Shown here: in pieces, positions 49,231-63,470 of the stretch
Position numbering within the stretch: the first letter of the stretch is position 1
How the letters are laid out: each line of letters begins with the position of its first letter
Source: Siniperca chuatsi
Taxonomy: Eukaryota; Chordata; Actinopteri; Centrarchiformes; Sinipercidae
DNA length: 64,000 bases
Direction of reading: 5' to 3'
Assembly: GCF_020085105.1 (NCBI RefSeq)
Contig: NC_058045.1
Coordinates: forward strand, 19,174,333 to 19,238,332
Made by a program: the position numbers and the translations under genes
The notes under the pieces: generated by a model
The model's input: the letters and a program-made list of their open reading frames with translations, nothing else
What the model was told of the DNA's origin: nothing
Databases searched by the model: none

Positions 49231-49985
49231 TATTTTCAAATGATAATGTAAACTTGAAAATAAAAATGTAATTCCACAATAGCATTATAATTTTCCACAT
49301 GTGTATGTGTTATTTAAGTATAAATGAAAATGAAATAATCTAATTTTCATTTCCACATACTTGAATGGGCGTTCTATGACTATATTAAAATTAAAATGGA
49401 AAAGCTGTTTGACATTTAATTTTCAAAGTGGTAACACGCTGTACAGTAGACAATATTCTATTCAAATGTTAATTCAAATTTGAAAATGAAAATGAAATAT
49501 AAACAATGTAACCTGATTTTCCATTTATGCAAGCAATATTTAAGTCAAAATTAAAATGAAATATTCAAAGACTTAACCTGCTGTACAGTGGACAATATTC
49601 AAATGCAATAAGCAAAACAGCGCCCCCAGTCTTTGCATTTACATTTACCATGACACCAAGCTTATTTGGGGTCAGCATGAAAATGAACATGTAATCTGTC
49701 AGTGTTCTCATCAAGGCGGGTCTTCAGTTAGTACTCACTTGCTTGAACATTTGCTGCATTTGCTCATGTGTGTAGTCCGCCTGTGGCAGAAAGGTGAGAA
49801 GGCGGCCTCACTGACTACTGGATTACTGTACAAAAACACAACTTTATAACTATAGTTACTAATTTTGTTGAAACTAGTTACTGAATGTGTTTGGTTTTTA
49901 CAGGTTTTGCTTATTATTATTATGATGCTATTGTGGAATTACATTTTCATTTTCAAGTTTACATTATCATTTGAATATAGTCCTG
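49226..49985. mobile_element. Candidate MITE with terminal inverted repeats of about 60 bp
   Basis: The left end 'ttcaaatgataatgtaaact', continuing to 'tgtaattccacaatagcat' (to about 49,287), is repeated in reverse complement at about 49,918-49,980. The interior is AT-rich and contains degenerate 'aaatgaaaatgaaat' units. It has no open frame of note. The structure fits a non-autonomous DNA element of about 0.75 kb. Confidence 0.65.
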
Positions 49986-50779
49986 TATACGCTTCCATAC
50001 TTTTACCTGTTTTTTCCATTTAAACGATAGGATTACTCCAGAGAGACATCCAACCTGCTGTCAAATGGACATTTTACAGTTATTTGCACTGAACTGGTTT
50101 TGTCAGTATTGCAGTATGACTGCAGTTATGTTATGTTCAGTACATATAACTTAAACCAAGTACCCCACTGCTGTTGTTTGAGAATAAAGAATATCTCAAC
50201 CATCTTTTAAATTGTACTTGCACGTGTGTCCATTGTGGCTTTCATTTAAGGTGGACTAGGGTTCATGCAGATTTCACAGAGCTTGGGTTTAGGGGAAAAA
50301 AACAAAATTGCTAGGTTAGGCCATGTGAATGATCCCAGCTAATGACCTTGAAAGTAATTCGGATCTTTTCAATGAGTTCTCCTCCAGAGGAACAGAGAAG
50401 GATACATTATGCATGCAATCTATTATTAATGGTCTTGAGTCATGTTACGATCAGACATGGGCACTCAGAAAATATCTGAAAGCCCGGATCCTCTGGATGA
50501 CTTGTCCTCTAAACATGGTTATATAAATGCAGTTACTTCTATATTATGTGATGTATTATTTACTGTAATTTCTGTCTTTCACATTTTACTTTCACATATA
50601 ACATTTGGCAGGATTTCTGTATTTATACAATTCCAAACTTTTTCTCCAAAAGTAGGCTATAGACAATAAAACAAGCATTGTGCTCAGTGTTGACATCGCC
50701 TTTTTATTAATAAGCCTTATAATGGGCTACATCAATGACGTTTATTGATCCTGTAAAGCGATCCAATTGAACTCTTTGC

Positions 50780-50880
50780 TACTTCATCCCGAGAGTCCAT
50801 TGGCTGACAGCTGTTCTCGGTTCTCCACGGCCCCGCCTCCATCTGTCAGGCACTGCGCTGGTACAGCACTGTGTGTCTGT
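50780..50880 (+). promoter_or_regulatory. btbd11 promoter region
   Basis: Contains an inverted CCAAT (ATTGG, in 'gtccattggctgac'), a CAGCTG E-box and a GC box (GGCCCCGCCTCC). All lie about 180-280 bases upstream of the btbd11 ATG. No TATA box was seen. The transcription start is probably near 50,870-50,900. Confidence 0.45.
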
Positions 50881-51046
50881 TGATGCACTGTAGTGAGATA
50901 CTACTCTTTAACTTTATACGCCTTGGATGGACTTTTCCTAAAAGACTGAATACTGTTTGTCAGCAGAGCTTGTGCAAGGCGCGTGCGTATCCAAACTCCG
51001 CCGTCTTGAATATTTTTCTCCACTTTCCCAAGCCCTCTTTTACAGT

Positions 51047-51920
<874 letters not shown>

Positions 51921-52970
51921 TGAATACTGTAAGTCCATGCAACAGGGTCTTTCTCCACTTCATATCCTTTCCACACATCCACACATTTTATATTCCTATG
52001 TGTAATTTGTCACTTGTAGAGTACCCCTCACAACCCACAGTAGATTTTTAGGCTACATCAGTAGGCTATAACAAAGTAAAGGCTTCTTCATTGGATTTAC
52101 TTCAAACGACCATATAAACATAAAAGGTGGTACTGATCCAACCAAGTCTCACCTTGCACCTGCTCCATAAATGACACAATTATCAGCACTGCATTTATGA
52201 GGATTTATATAAAGAGGTCCCTCAGATTCACTTGCTGCCAGATCTCTGATATGAAAAGGTTACACCACAATCTCTCAATCTCTCTCTTGTTGAGGAACTG
52301 TGAACTTGAACTCAAAGACATCAGTGAATGAGCATTTCTGCAGCTGAAACAGTTCTTCCTTTTCTCAGAGTGCAAGGCAGCTGCAGAAGCTGCAGGCAGG
52401 TGATGACTGACTGAGACCAGGATGGGAGAGAGTGGTCCTCTTAAGGCCAGCTTGCCTCCTCTGTCTTATACTGTATGCTATACTGTGTGTGGCTGTTTTG
52501 TTAATGCACAAAATGATGAAGCAGGGCTTGATACCCCCAGGCTTTATGCCTCACTTTGAGAGCTTTCAGTGAAAGGGCCTCTTCCTGTTGGTTTCCTACA
52601 ATGATGCCCTGCAGAGATGAGTTTTATTCTTTTCACCCAAAGAGGAAGGAGGTCTTCATTCCTGTGTACATTTGCTGATTCTGGTACACACAATACATCC
52701 CCGGTAGTTTTCACATCGGCCTTCCAAATTTTGAGAAACCGTTTTTGGTGTGTGCTTTGAAAGTAACTGTAATTGTATTCAGACTTCACTGACGCTTAAG
52801 CAGCAATACATCACAAACCACTCTAGCACATGTTTGCCCCTGTTTTGATGGATGTTGTAAAAGTGCTGCTGAGGCTCCTCTTGCAACAGGTTTACGTAAT
52901 GAAAGGCCTTGGGGGACCTATGTGCTATCATGCATTATGCAGAGTGATGTGAATAAAACTGAGTTATAGA

Positions 52971-53034
52971 GTGAGTGAGTGAGAGAGATAGAGAGAGAGA
53001 CAGACAGGCACACAGAGAGAGAAACTTAGAGAGA
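52971..53034. repeat. GA-rich low-complexity tract
   Basis: Imperfect GTGA, GA and CAGA repeats. Confidence 0.85.
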
Positions 53035-53399
53035 CTCTGTGACCGTATTGATGAATCACCAACAGAAGCCTGGCATCATGAGAAGAGCACTTTATTTCAC
53101 TGTAACTCTTTGTTTTAAAAAGGTACAGTGAAACCTTTTTGTTAAACATCCATGTCAGTTTGTTTACCCTTTCTATGTCTATTTGCTTACAACAGTAGGC
53201 TACATGATTGGAAGGCTTCAGCTGCACAGTTAGAATCAGACTCACATAAATGTGCATTCATTTGTAGTGATGACAACATAGTACAGTATTATATTATTAT
53301 ATGTCTTGACACATAGGGTTAGGGTAGTGCATTGGGCGGTGAATAGGATGAGACACAAGAAGAACGTCTGGAGCATGTGGAATATTGTTGTAATTGTTG

Positions 53400-53845
53400 T
53401 GGTTCAGTTCAGGAGGTGGACCCAAATGCAGACAATACACACAGAGATGGTGGAATGAACGAAAGATGACTGTTACTTAATACAGACGAACACAAAAACA
53501 ACTGAGGGTGGCTGAGAAGTGCAGGAAAAAGTCCAGCAAGAGTAACAGAAGTCTAAACAAAGAATAATCCAAAAGGAGTCCAGGGAGCAGGGAGAATCAC
53601 AGACACACTAGGGAACGAACGCAGCACACATGGTGGACCGACAATCTGACCCAGAACAACGGAAGACACTCATTGAAATACACACAGTGAGGGGAGACAA
53701 CGAGACACAGGTGAAACTGATCAAGACACAGGTGAAAATAATCAAAGCAATCAAAGACAGGAAGCAAAACTAAAAGACACATGAGGGAAGGAGACTATTT
53801 CAAAATATAATAGGTAATGAACATAAACCCAAAACTATGACAGTA
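53400..53845. repeat. Dispersed repeat of uncertain class
   Basis: A-rich, pyrimidine-poor sequence from 'ggaggtggacccaaatgcag' to 'aaactatgacagtaatg', including two near-identical 'gacacaggtgaaa' units. Such 'gacccaaatgcagac ... ctatgacagta' sequences recur in teleost genomes as non-autonomous elements. I cannot name the superfamily. Confidence 0.5.
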
Positions 53846-54039
53846 ATGCCCAAGGCTAGAAAAGTAGCATAGTGCATGAAGTCCATGGTGTTGTTCAGTA
53901 TTGTGTAGTTCATTAGATGGTAATTACTGGGATAAAATTAACTTGAAAACTGCTAAAATCTAGATTTTTATAATAACAATGCATCAAATGACCATGTGTG
54001 ATGTGAAGAGAGCTTTATAGTGTCATTTTACTCATTGTT

Positions 54040-54290
54040 TTGGTTTTCCGCAACTTTATTGCTTTGGTTCACTCTCACTGCTCTCTGACTGTACACAGTA
54101 CCGAATGCTTAGTGACTAGCTAAGCATTTAGCAGCTAAAGAGATAAATTTAATTGGTGGAGACCAAAACAGAGCTAAAAGGAGAGGGACTATTGAACTTT
54201 CATTCACCAGGTGGCCAGAAACACGACTCCAAATGAATGTTGCTCCATATCTGCTGGATGTGTAAATAGGCAACTTTATGCTAATACATT
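54040..54290. repeat. Dispersed repeat, copy 2 of 3
   Basis: Same blocks as 15,895-16,165 and 56,190-56,650: 'gctttggttcactctcactgctct', 'gcatttagcagctaaagag', 'ccaggtggccagaaacac' and 'gactccaaatgaatg'. Confidence 0.65.
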
Positions 54291-55181
54291 AGCCATATCA
54301 ACTTAAAAGGTAATAATATGGCACTGTTGTGTTCAAAGCTTGTTTCTGCTGCCCTCAAGTAGTCTCAGGATGTTCAACAGAATAATACAGTATTTTGGCA
54401 GACTTTAAGAGGCACAGTGATAAATCTACTTATTAGTTTGTTTGGAGGTACACATGTGTATGTGTGTTGTGCTGTGTCTGATATTTTTTCCCCACCAACA
54501 TTGCCAGCTCTGGAGTTTGCCATATCAACTTAAAGGGTGAAAGTATGTCAGCGATGTGTTCAGAACTTGTTTCTGCTGCCCCCAATTGGCCAAAAAGTCA
54601 ATTATTGCAGATTTAAGACCAATAGGTTTACAGACAGCAGAGGGGAGCGTCTGTTGGGGCATCAGAGAATGACTAGCTGAGTTAATATAGGAAATTCCAT
54701 ATTGTGGAAGATTTCCTCCACCACATTTCTTATTGTGACACTGCAGGACATCTAAACTTCAAGATACCCTCTATCTGCAGTGACAGATAAGGCTGCGACA
54801 CAGCTGCATCATTTGTTGTCTTCCCAGTAAAACCAAACAGCCAGTCAATCCGAGGGTGGGTTGACCTTAACCGAGTCACTGCCTGCCAAATTGAACTTCT
54901 GTATCGCTCCATCCATTCTCTCCGTCTCTCTCTGCCAAGTGGGAGTAATTGAGGTGATTCTTCCATATTATGCTAACGCTGGTGACCAAGCTTTGTCAGG
55001 AGGCCTTTATGAATATCTTTATTGCATCTCTTGCACCAAAGCTGATTTTCTTTTTGGTGCTGTCACAAATTCAATAAGGTAGTTATTTCATTGGGTGTTT
55101 GCCTTTCTGAACTTTTTAGCTTCTATCGGTTACCTTAGTAATGAGCTTTTGGAGGACCTTTTCTCTTCCGCAGAAGGTTAA

Positions 55182-55300
55182 AGCAATAGTTTGACATTTT
55201 GGGAAATGCTCGAGTTAGATTGATACCACTCTCTGTACCATATCTATATGGTAATTATATAGCTACAGCCAGTTGCCAGTTAGCTTAGCTTTGCATAAAG
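55182..55300. mobile_element. Truncated TTAGCTTAGC fold-back element (left arm)
   Basis: Begins 'agcaatagtttgacattttggg' and ends around 'gttagcttagctttgcataaag', matching the left arm at 59,979. The opposing arm is missing. Confidence 0.6.
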
Positions 55301-56189
55301 TTATACTTAAAGTTACATAAGTTATAGTATACTGTATGTTATATATTGCTATGCATGGATTTATTTCTTTGTAGTTCATCAATTTATACAAACAATGGGA
55401 GAAAGCTTGTTCTTGGTTGTTTCATGAATTGATAGCTTCAGGCCTCAACACAGGATCCATAATTACCCTATGCTATGATGTCTGTTCTCACATACTACAC
55501 CTCACAGTTCTGCATTGGCACATCTAGCATGTGGCGGGCCTCCCACACACAAGCCCAACACACACATACTCACTCCCCGACATACGCATACATCAAGATG
55601 TCAATTGCTCTTCTCACCATGTCTGACTCCCTTTGGGTTTCCCTTCTTCGGCTGTGGTATCCTGTCTGAACAGTAAACGACTCTATATGGTGGGATATTT
55701 CTTATGGCTCCCACTAGACCCAGGAACACAGTGCTTCTTTGATTTCCTTAACGACGTGTGCATGTCACAGAAAATGTCTAATGGAACATGATATCCAGTG
55801 CTCAGGCATATGCACCACCCTGAGGACGAGTTTTTAATCACACTTTAGGTGTGAGATGACTTTCAAGTCTGGCCAGAGCTGGTTTGGTTGAAAGATTTAA
55901 AGGAAAATTTCACCCTAAAGCCATTTTAAACAAATGTAGGTAATGTACCTTGCACTTCCAAGCCCATTTTGTTTCATGGTGATGTTTTTTTTTTTTATTC
56001 ATATGGACTGGTGGCCAAACATGCATGACTTGATGTTGAAATATTTCCAGTGCAGCAACAGTTAACAGAACATTTTTTAGCAAACTAAAACATCAAGAGT
56101 ATACTTTCTTGACGTACAAAGCAGACCATTTCTGGAACTCTACAAGGTAGCCTTAAACTGGTGGGTAAATATGACATATTTAAAGCTGC

Positions 56190-56650
56190 TATAATCAATA
56201 TTTTTACATTGGTGAATTGTCTATGTGTAATGTGAAAGGGGTTCTCTCATAGTGACAAACCCACAGAGAATTATCACCCAGCTCTGTAGTTCCCCTCAGC
56301 TCTACGGAGCATTTAAGCTTCTTTTAGCTCATTGTTTTGGTTTTCTGGCCCGCAAATTTACTGTTTTGGTTCACTCTCACTGCTCTCATGAGCATCAATT
56401 CAAACCGCAGAAAGCTATTTTTAGAAATAAAGCTCTGAAAAGAGCAGACAGACAAGTTTGCGACTAGCTAGTGAACATACAGTAGCATTTAGCAGCTAAA
56501 GAGCCAGATATTTCCCTCTGGAGGTGGTGGAGGCCAAAATAGAGCAATAAGGAGAGTGAATATTGTACTTATATTCATCTGGTTGCATGACTCCAAATAA
56601 ATGCTAATGTTGCTCAGTGTCTGCAGGATAGGTGAAAAGGCAACTGTTGC
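56190..56650. repeat. Dispersed repeat, copy 3 of 3 (longest)
   Basis: The fullest copy of the family. It has an added 5' part ('gctgctataatcaatattttt', 'tgtgtaatgtgaaaggggtt'), then the shared 'ttttggttcactctcactgctct', 'agcatttagcagctaaagagcc' and 'aaggagagtgaatattg' blocks. Orientation is the same in all three copies. Confidence 0.65.
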
Positions 56651-59600
56651 AATGATAATATTTCAGTGTTGTTTACAACTGGATCAACTGCCCCTAAGCA
56701 GCCAAATAAATCAATCAATTTACCCAGGTTAAAAAAAGCACGCAAAAAGATCATTTTTAACAAAAAAAAAACCCCATTTGTAACCTGTAAATGTACTGCA
56801 CTTTTACTGTATATAGAATCTGGTCTAATATTTTTTTTAGTTGTGGGGACCTGTGGTGGAAACTGGCAAAAGCTATAATTGATGTGGTACATATTTGCTA
56901 TGTTTGGTCAATGTGCCTGCACCTGTCCCTCATCCAAAGACATGGTGAAAGAAAACGTTAATGTGTTTCTAGTGTCAATCCTGCAGAATCAACAAGCAAG
57001 GGTTTCTTTGTAGACTTACCATTTCACATTGACATTCAACAATCATACAGAGGGCAATCCATCATAGAGCAGTCAAAGATTCTTCTCCACCAATGGCAGC
57101 CTCAATTGAAATTCAATTCAGCCACAACTTGCATCTTTGTGGATCTGTTGCCAGTAGCATATGAAATATAACCCTGTTGCGGGTAATTTGAGGTAATTTG
57201 AACAACTGGGCATGCTGCTCTGTGGCATTGTTCTCTCTTCACTCTTACTTTTTCTTGCCTGGAAAACCTTCTTTGCTATCACTATCAGTGCTCTGGGAAA
57301 TGTGGAAAATCAACAACTCAACAGATTGAGCAAATTTGGGGAAAGTGGGTACAAAAATTGTAAATTACAGCAATGTAGCACATCCCCTGGAAACCACTGA
57401 ATTATTACAGTGTGAAGTGTGTAACCGAGGTGGGACTTTCCTTTTAGAGCCTTATGTTGTGATCTGGATGACCCTACACTTAGCATTTAACACTTAACAC
57501 TAAATTTCCCAGATGCAGACATCATGCGTGAAAACCAGAACAAATGGGGAACTTGTTGAGAGTATGATGTGTGTGCTGTTAGAACAGTGACACTTTACTG
57601 TTCTTCTGCAGGGTAGCGTTGTGCAGTTTTAGTAGCGCTTCACGGGGGTGAGGGAGTGCAGGTCCCATTCCATTCACAGGTCTTTTGTTCCTTATCCAAT
57701 AGTAGGCGTTGCAGTGTGAGGTCGGTGCCTGGTGCACACATGCTGTGGGGAAGGCAGGCAGACAGGAATGACTGCGGTCTGCAGTGGTACCACTCTGTAC
57801 CGATGGAGACCAGTCCCCATTATGTCTGGGAGTGATGCTGGGGAAACCCTTACACAACAGCATACCCTTGGGCATGTAAGGCAGCAACATACACAGACAG
57901 AATCATACACACAGAGAGGGGCACACTCACAGAGTCACACAGGGCCCAGGAGCGGATCTGGTATTAATTGCGAGTTTGGGAGGGCAATGAGGAATGCTGA
58001 TGTTACATGGAGTCTGGGACGGCGAGGGAGAGCTCCAGCTAAGTTTACTTCAGTTGATTAAGAGGAGACAGGTGATAGAATACAGTTAATTCTGCACTCA
58101 GCTGGCAGCGCTTAAGATGGATCGGGTGTCTTTTTTTCCTTCTGTAACAATCCTTTTTTCTCATGCACCTCAGAGGATTGTATAAAAATGTTCAGGTGCA
58201 CAATGTTGCTCATTGCTGTGTGTGTTGATACATGCAGCTGGTGGACTGGCATTAAGTTTAGTATCAGTCAGCCACTATGTGAATGTGACTACAGCCATTG
58301 TATACAATAAACAGACAAAAAAAAGTATAGTTTAGTATCCTTGTTCAGGATCTCTTCAGTGGTTATTCAATGCAGACATCCTGTTTTTAACTTTTAAAGA
58401 AAAAGAACCGAATATTGCAATCTGGGCCAATTTAATCAATATTTATGAATATTTCTTCAAGGCTAAAAACCACAGCACCATTCTGTTATGTCATTTGAGA
58501 AACCGTTGCTGGAGCTGCTGCAGCTAGGACTAATTTTGTAGATTTTTCAAATTTTCATGCGTGACCTTTTACGCCGATATGAGATTTACTCCATTATAGC
58601 CCCGACGATGTCAACCCAGAAAATGTGCACTTTTTGCTTTACTCTGCATAATGTGTTTAGCTTCGTATTTACTGTCAGTATTTTTATCTCTGGGTGACAT
58701 TATCGAGGGAGCTCTAGCTGCTTTATTCCTGTCTTTGGGAGAGACTTGTTTCCCTCTGGACTAAATCTTCTGGGATGATTGTGAAGTTCCCAATGCACAG
58801 GTAGCAAATTCACCTTTACCTTTTCCCAGTATTCTATATTAGCTCTTCGTTAGGTAGACAATTTGGAATATACCAATGCTAGACCAGAATAGTTTAACAA
58901 TTACTCTGCACTATGAAGCCAAATCCAGTGAAGCCGTGGCTAAGAATGAATTGTTCATGATGTCGACTTTGGAAGAAAAGCAGAGGGAGAGATAGAGGCA
59001 CAGATGGCAAGGATCAAAACAGGAAAATCCATAAGAGAAGCTGTGGGTGACAGATGAGACCCAGACAAGCAATGCCTATTTCTTACTATAGCAGGAAGAA
59101 GACTCTGAGCAAACAAGTACCAGCAAGTGGATTAGTTAGGTGAAGCATCAGTATGTATCACACTGTTTTTCTGCAGCTCTGCATTCCTATTGTTATATGG
59201 AGGGAAATTATCATGTTTAAATAACAGCCAGTCTGGCTGGAAATTATGAAGAAGATACTGGTAAACAAGCTTTTTGACTTGTCTTCCCTCTTTGATGTGA
59301 GCTGAGCAAAATTCAGAAACTGTCTTGTTACGATTAGAAAAGTGATATGTCTGATAGAGAAAGCTGCATGTCAGGACACGTCAAGATACTTCTGGATTCA
59401 CAGTTGGTGAACTGTGGACCAAATTCGTCCACAGTCTGTTGGGAACAGAACAGGTTTTCAGCAAATACACGCTGCTGTCTCATACCGTGACCAGCACCAG
59501 TCACAGGCAACACTATGCTAATCCAGTGACTCGTACATCATCTCACCTGTTGTTGTTTAATCACAGTAACACAAAGATGACAGTCAGAGGACCTGCCAGC

Positions 59601-59978
59601 AGCTACATCGCTGATAAGTTCATTACTTGTTAGAAAACCATCTGCAGTGACAGTTAGCCTTCTCTGGCTGTGTGTGGTAATCCTCAGCGGATAATACTCA
59701 TATCAGGGCATCATTTCCCCAAATCAACCAGCAGTCCAGCGCCACACAAAGCGAGTCAGTCAGTCAGTGAATCAGTGTGAAGAGAAGCTCTTATCTGCCC
59801 AGAGCACCAGTTGAGACCTATTTGAGAACAGCTTAGATGAGTTCTTTGGGATGGATGGAGACAGTCATTGGAGAGCTCCCTCTTTTCCTACTTTTTGTCT
59901 ATCTCGCTTCAGCTTCAGTAGCTCACACAATGTGGACCACTGATTGTCAGAACTGAAAATGATATTAAGTGGATTCAG

Positions 59979-60550
59979 TTAAAGGAATAGTTTTGGGAAA
60001 TATGCTTTTTCTTGATACCACTCTCACGTCTGTATGTTAAATACAAAGATACAGCCAAGAGACAGTTAGCTTAGCTTAGCATAAAGACTGGAAACAGGAG
60101 GAAACAGCTAGCTTGGCTCTGTCCAAAGGTAATAAAATCCACCTAGCAGCACCTTTAAAGCTCACTAATTACCATGTTATATCTCGTTTGTTTAATAAAA
60201 AAAAAATTTAAGGTTTTGTGTGGGACTGTTTCTTGGCTGGACGAAGTTTCTTTCTGGATACTTCTGTCACTGCGAGGTTGCCAAGCAACCAGAAGAGAAT
60301 CCAGGAAATAAAAAGATATACCATATGACAATTAGTGAGCTTTTTGGTGCTGGTAGGTGGATTTTGCTATCTTTGGACAGAGCCAGGCTAGCTGTTTCCC
60401 CCTCTTTCCAGTCTTCATGCTAAGCTAAGCTAACCATAGCCTTATATTTAACAAACAGAAAGACATGCGGGTGGTATTGATTTTCTCATCTTAGTCTCGA
60501 CAAGAAAGAGAATAAGTGCATTTCCCAAGATGTCAAACTTTTCCTTTAAA
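59979..60550. mobile_element. Complete fold-back element with arms of about 220 bp
   Basis: The left arm (59,979-60,190) and right arm (about 60,325-60,550) are imperfect inverted copies. Both carry, in opposite sense, 'aaaggaatagtt', 'gttagcttagcttagcat', 'aagactggaaa', 'gaaacagctagc', 'ggctctgtccaaag', 'aaaatccacct' and 'aaagctcactaatt'. About 130 bases separate the arms. No coding sequence. This is the reference copy for the fragments at 10.4, 14.6 and 55.2 kb. Confidence 0.75.
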
Positions 60551-63329
60551 GATCATTAATCATATTTTGTCCCTGAAGAAGATTACTCAAGAAAATTTGC
60601 TCCCATATACTCTCTGAGCTGCCAATGGTCAACTCTCCTGCAGTTTTCGCTAATCCATGGCTATAGTGCAGTACGCCGTGGGGGTGCGAACATGTCTGGG
60701 ATTTCTGAGGTGATCATGGGGAGCTGAACTTCTATTATTTCAGTCTTCCATAAACCACTTTATGCGTGTTTCCTCTGCACATGACGAATACAGAGCCATC
60801 AGCTGTATAAACACAGAGCAGATATAGTTCATGTGAGAGAAATAAACACACTCTGCTTCTGACATGCCAGCATTTCCATGGAATAAACATATACTTTCAC
60901 TGGAGGACATAATTATCCTTGGAAATATACACTGGTTTGTGCTGATCACTGCTGCCGTCTGTTGTGTCATTAGTGAATCTTTTACAAGCTGCTTGGAGGT
61001 TTGGAGTCAAAAGGAAGTGTGGATCCTTAAATTCTGAGATAAGTTTTAAAAAAAAAAAACCTGCTAAACATTATTACATCCTCTGAATATACCCACTTCC
61101 TCTCAGTCAGCCTCATCTACAGTACTTGTAAATCATTAGCTGGTTTCCCACATTTGCCAGAATGCCTTTCAGCAATCCCCAGGGTGTGCCTGAACTTGTA
61201 TTTACTTGCAGGTGAGTAGTGAAGGTCATAGTGACAATGACACCAAGAGAGCAAGTTTTTCTAGTTGAGAAAAACTCGAGAGTTGCACCTCTTCCTCAGA
61301 ACTCGTCTTGTGGCTGCATTGCATTCTAGTCTGTTGAGGGATCTGTAGGTAAAGTATATACAATAACCGGAGCTTTAGAAATACTGAGGTCAGTATAAGT
61401 ACTGAGGGTCCAGATTTCTCCACGCACATGAAAGTCAATGAAAAGTGAAAACAAACACACAAATTATAAGTAAACTTAGCTAGTTTTCTGTAGGAAATAG
61501 TGTCAATTTAACTCACATTTAGCATTTAGTAAGATTACAATAGTATTAAAACTATGTAGAACAAAATTCAGAGGACATCAACTCAGTGTCACCTCACAAT
61601 GGATTTCTCCCTGTTTTTTTTGAGACAATACATGCAAAATTCACAGTATATTCAGTCACAGAAAGATTTGCTGTGTTTCAGGTTGGAATTGTCATTTTAA
61701 TGGTTGTCTTTAAAGTATGTAGGTTTGCTTGTGAACAATGAAACGACATGAAAAAAGGCACACACTGGGGCTTAGTAGCATTCTAGGAGGCGTTGAATCT
61801 GCTGATGCGCTACTGATTCTTTTCCAATGGACCGGTATTACATTACCTCCCATGAGAGCTTAGAGCACTGACCTTCAGAGTATGTGTGTGTCATTGCATA
61901 TATACTGTATGCATGTTTGAGTCAAGTGAATATGCCATTCCTCTTTCTATTTTCCAGTGTGCAGTTGCCTTAATCAGAGTTTATGACCTGAAAAATTTGG
62001 CCAGATTATTTTAATAAGACTAATCAAGATGTGAATAACTGGATGTCTTCTATTTGTCTCTCTTCACTTGCTCTCTGTCTTTGCCCCTCTGTCTCATTTC
62101 TGCTGCTCTTTTCTCATTCTCTCTGTCTTGCGTCTTAATTTTCTCTTCTCTGTTTCAGTCCAGCTTTCTTATTCTGTTCAGATATAATGAGTTCACATTC
62201 TGCCACCGCTTTGATGTAGAGTTAATGCTGAGTTGAGGTAACCTTGTCCTGTCCTACATGTCTGGCAGCGCTCTAATAGTTCTGTCAATCCAGACATGGA
62301 AGGCCCCGCTGGGGACCCTCGGCCGAGCGCACGTTGTAAACAGACACATGTGTCTGAACCGTGACAGATCTCCTCCAGATCGAACTACAATCTGTAACTG
62401 TAGTTTGTACTGCAGAGTGGGCGGGGCAGTATGTGGATGATGTGAGAGAAAGTCAATGAGAAATGTGCCAGAGAACAAGACTTTCTTGAGTATCAATCAA
62501 CATTTTTATATTAGATCTACATATCCAGTGCCATCCAGGTTTTCTCAAACTCTGTACTTCAACAGCTGAACATTGGACGTCTTCTCAATCCTTCACTCAA
62601 ACTGAGTGAGTTTGCTCAACCCCCAGCTGAACTAGCGGCATATGGTACAGATTACCACAGGAGAAGGTGTATGTCTATTTTGTTCATGACATTTTTCATT
62701 AATAACATATGCTTGTTCCTGCTTTACTCCACTTTCATTCGTAAAGTGGATGAGAGACGGATGACAGAATAACAACCACACTGTGAAAAGACAGATGCAA
62801 GCAGCGACTGTAATTTCTGCCCTTCACTTTATTAGAAAAACACTCAGATATCTCACTGTATATTTTGTTACGGCAGCCAAAGCAGTGTATAGTACCTTAA
62901 ACCCAGAAGATAAATATTTTCTTGCAGTAATATTGTATTCATCATTCCTCTAACATTCCTGTAGGTAAATTATCTTTATTTGGCACATATGCTCTGCTAA
63001 ACCCCACATACTTGTTAGGCTTTAAGTCTTCAAGGGAGATCATTAACTAATGACACACTTATGTAATGATTATAGATGAAGTAGATCTTTCCAAAACATT
63101 TCTGACAACGGGATTTAGAGAAAGGCAGTGAAAAAAAGAAAAATGTTTGCCTACTGGTGGTGCCATAGTTGCAGTTCCAGTTTATCTTTACCTAATTCTT
63201 AACTATATAGAATAATTCAATATATGGCAATTTGAGATGACCCCGTATTGTTCTACCAGCACGTGTGCAACGATGCACAATCACAGTTTAAACTAAACAT
63301 ATTTCAGTGGGTCACAGGCAGTGTACAGC

Positions 63330-63470
63330 AGCAACGCATTACTTGGTAGGCCTAACTCGTTACAGTAATCATTGTGATTATTTTTTTCAGTAACGAGTGA
63401 TGTGAAACAACGTGAAATTCAGTAATTATGTTACAGTTACTAATCCCAGTAAGACTGTTACTTGGATATA
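63330..63470. repeat. Dispersed repeat with ACGCATTAC / TAACGAG motifs
   Basis: Contains 'caacgcattacttggtagg', 'aactcgttacagtaat', 'agtaacgagt' and 'ttatgttacagttactaa', with partial inverted symmetry. Similar sequences are frequent in fish genomes. Class not assigned. Confidence 0.45.

Larger units (their letters stand above)
46200..50770. other. Intergenic DNA between divergent cry and btbd11 genes
   Basis: The two genes are transcribed away from each other, so this interval should hold their upstream control regions. No exon was recognised. Repeats occupy 48,428-48,517 (TA), 48,566-48,710 (retroelement tail) and 49,226-49,985 (inverted-repeat element). A CpG-containing patch lies near 46,350-46,450. 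Confidence 0.6.

Noticed and set aside
52971-53034. Regularly spaced GA/CAGA units as a CRISPR-like array
   Set aside because: Simple-sequence repeat without spacers, in a vertebrate genome.
57579-58061. Open frames of about 100 codons on both strands near 57.6-58.1 kb
   Set aside because: No domain, no splice context, and they lie in the btbd11 intron.
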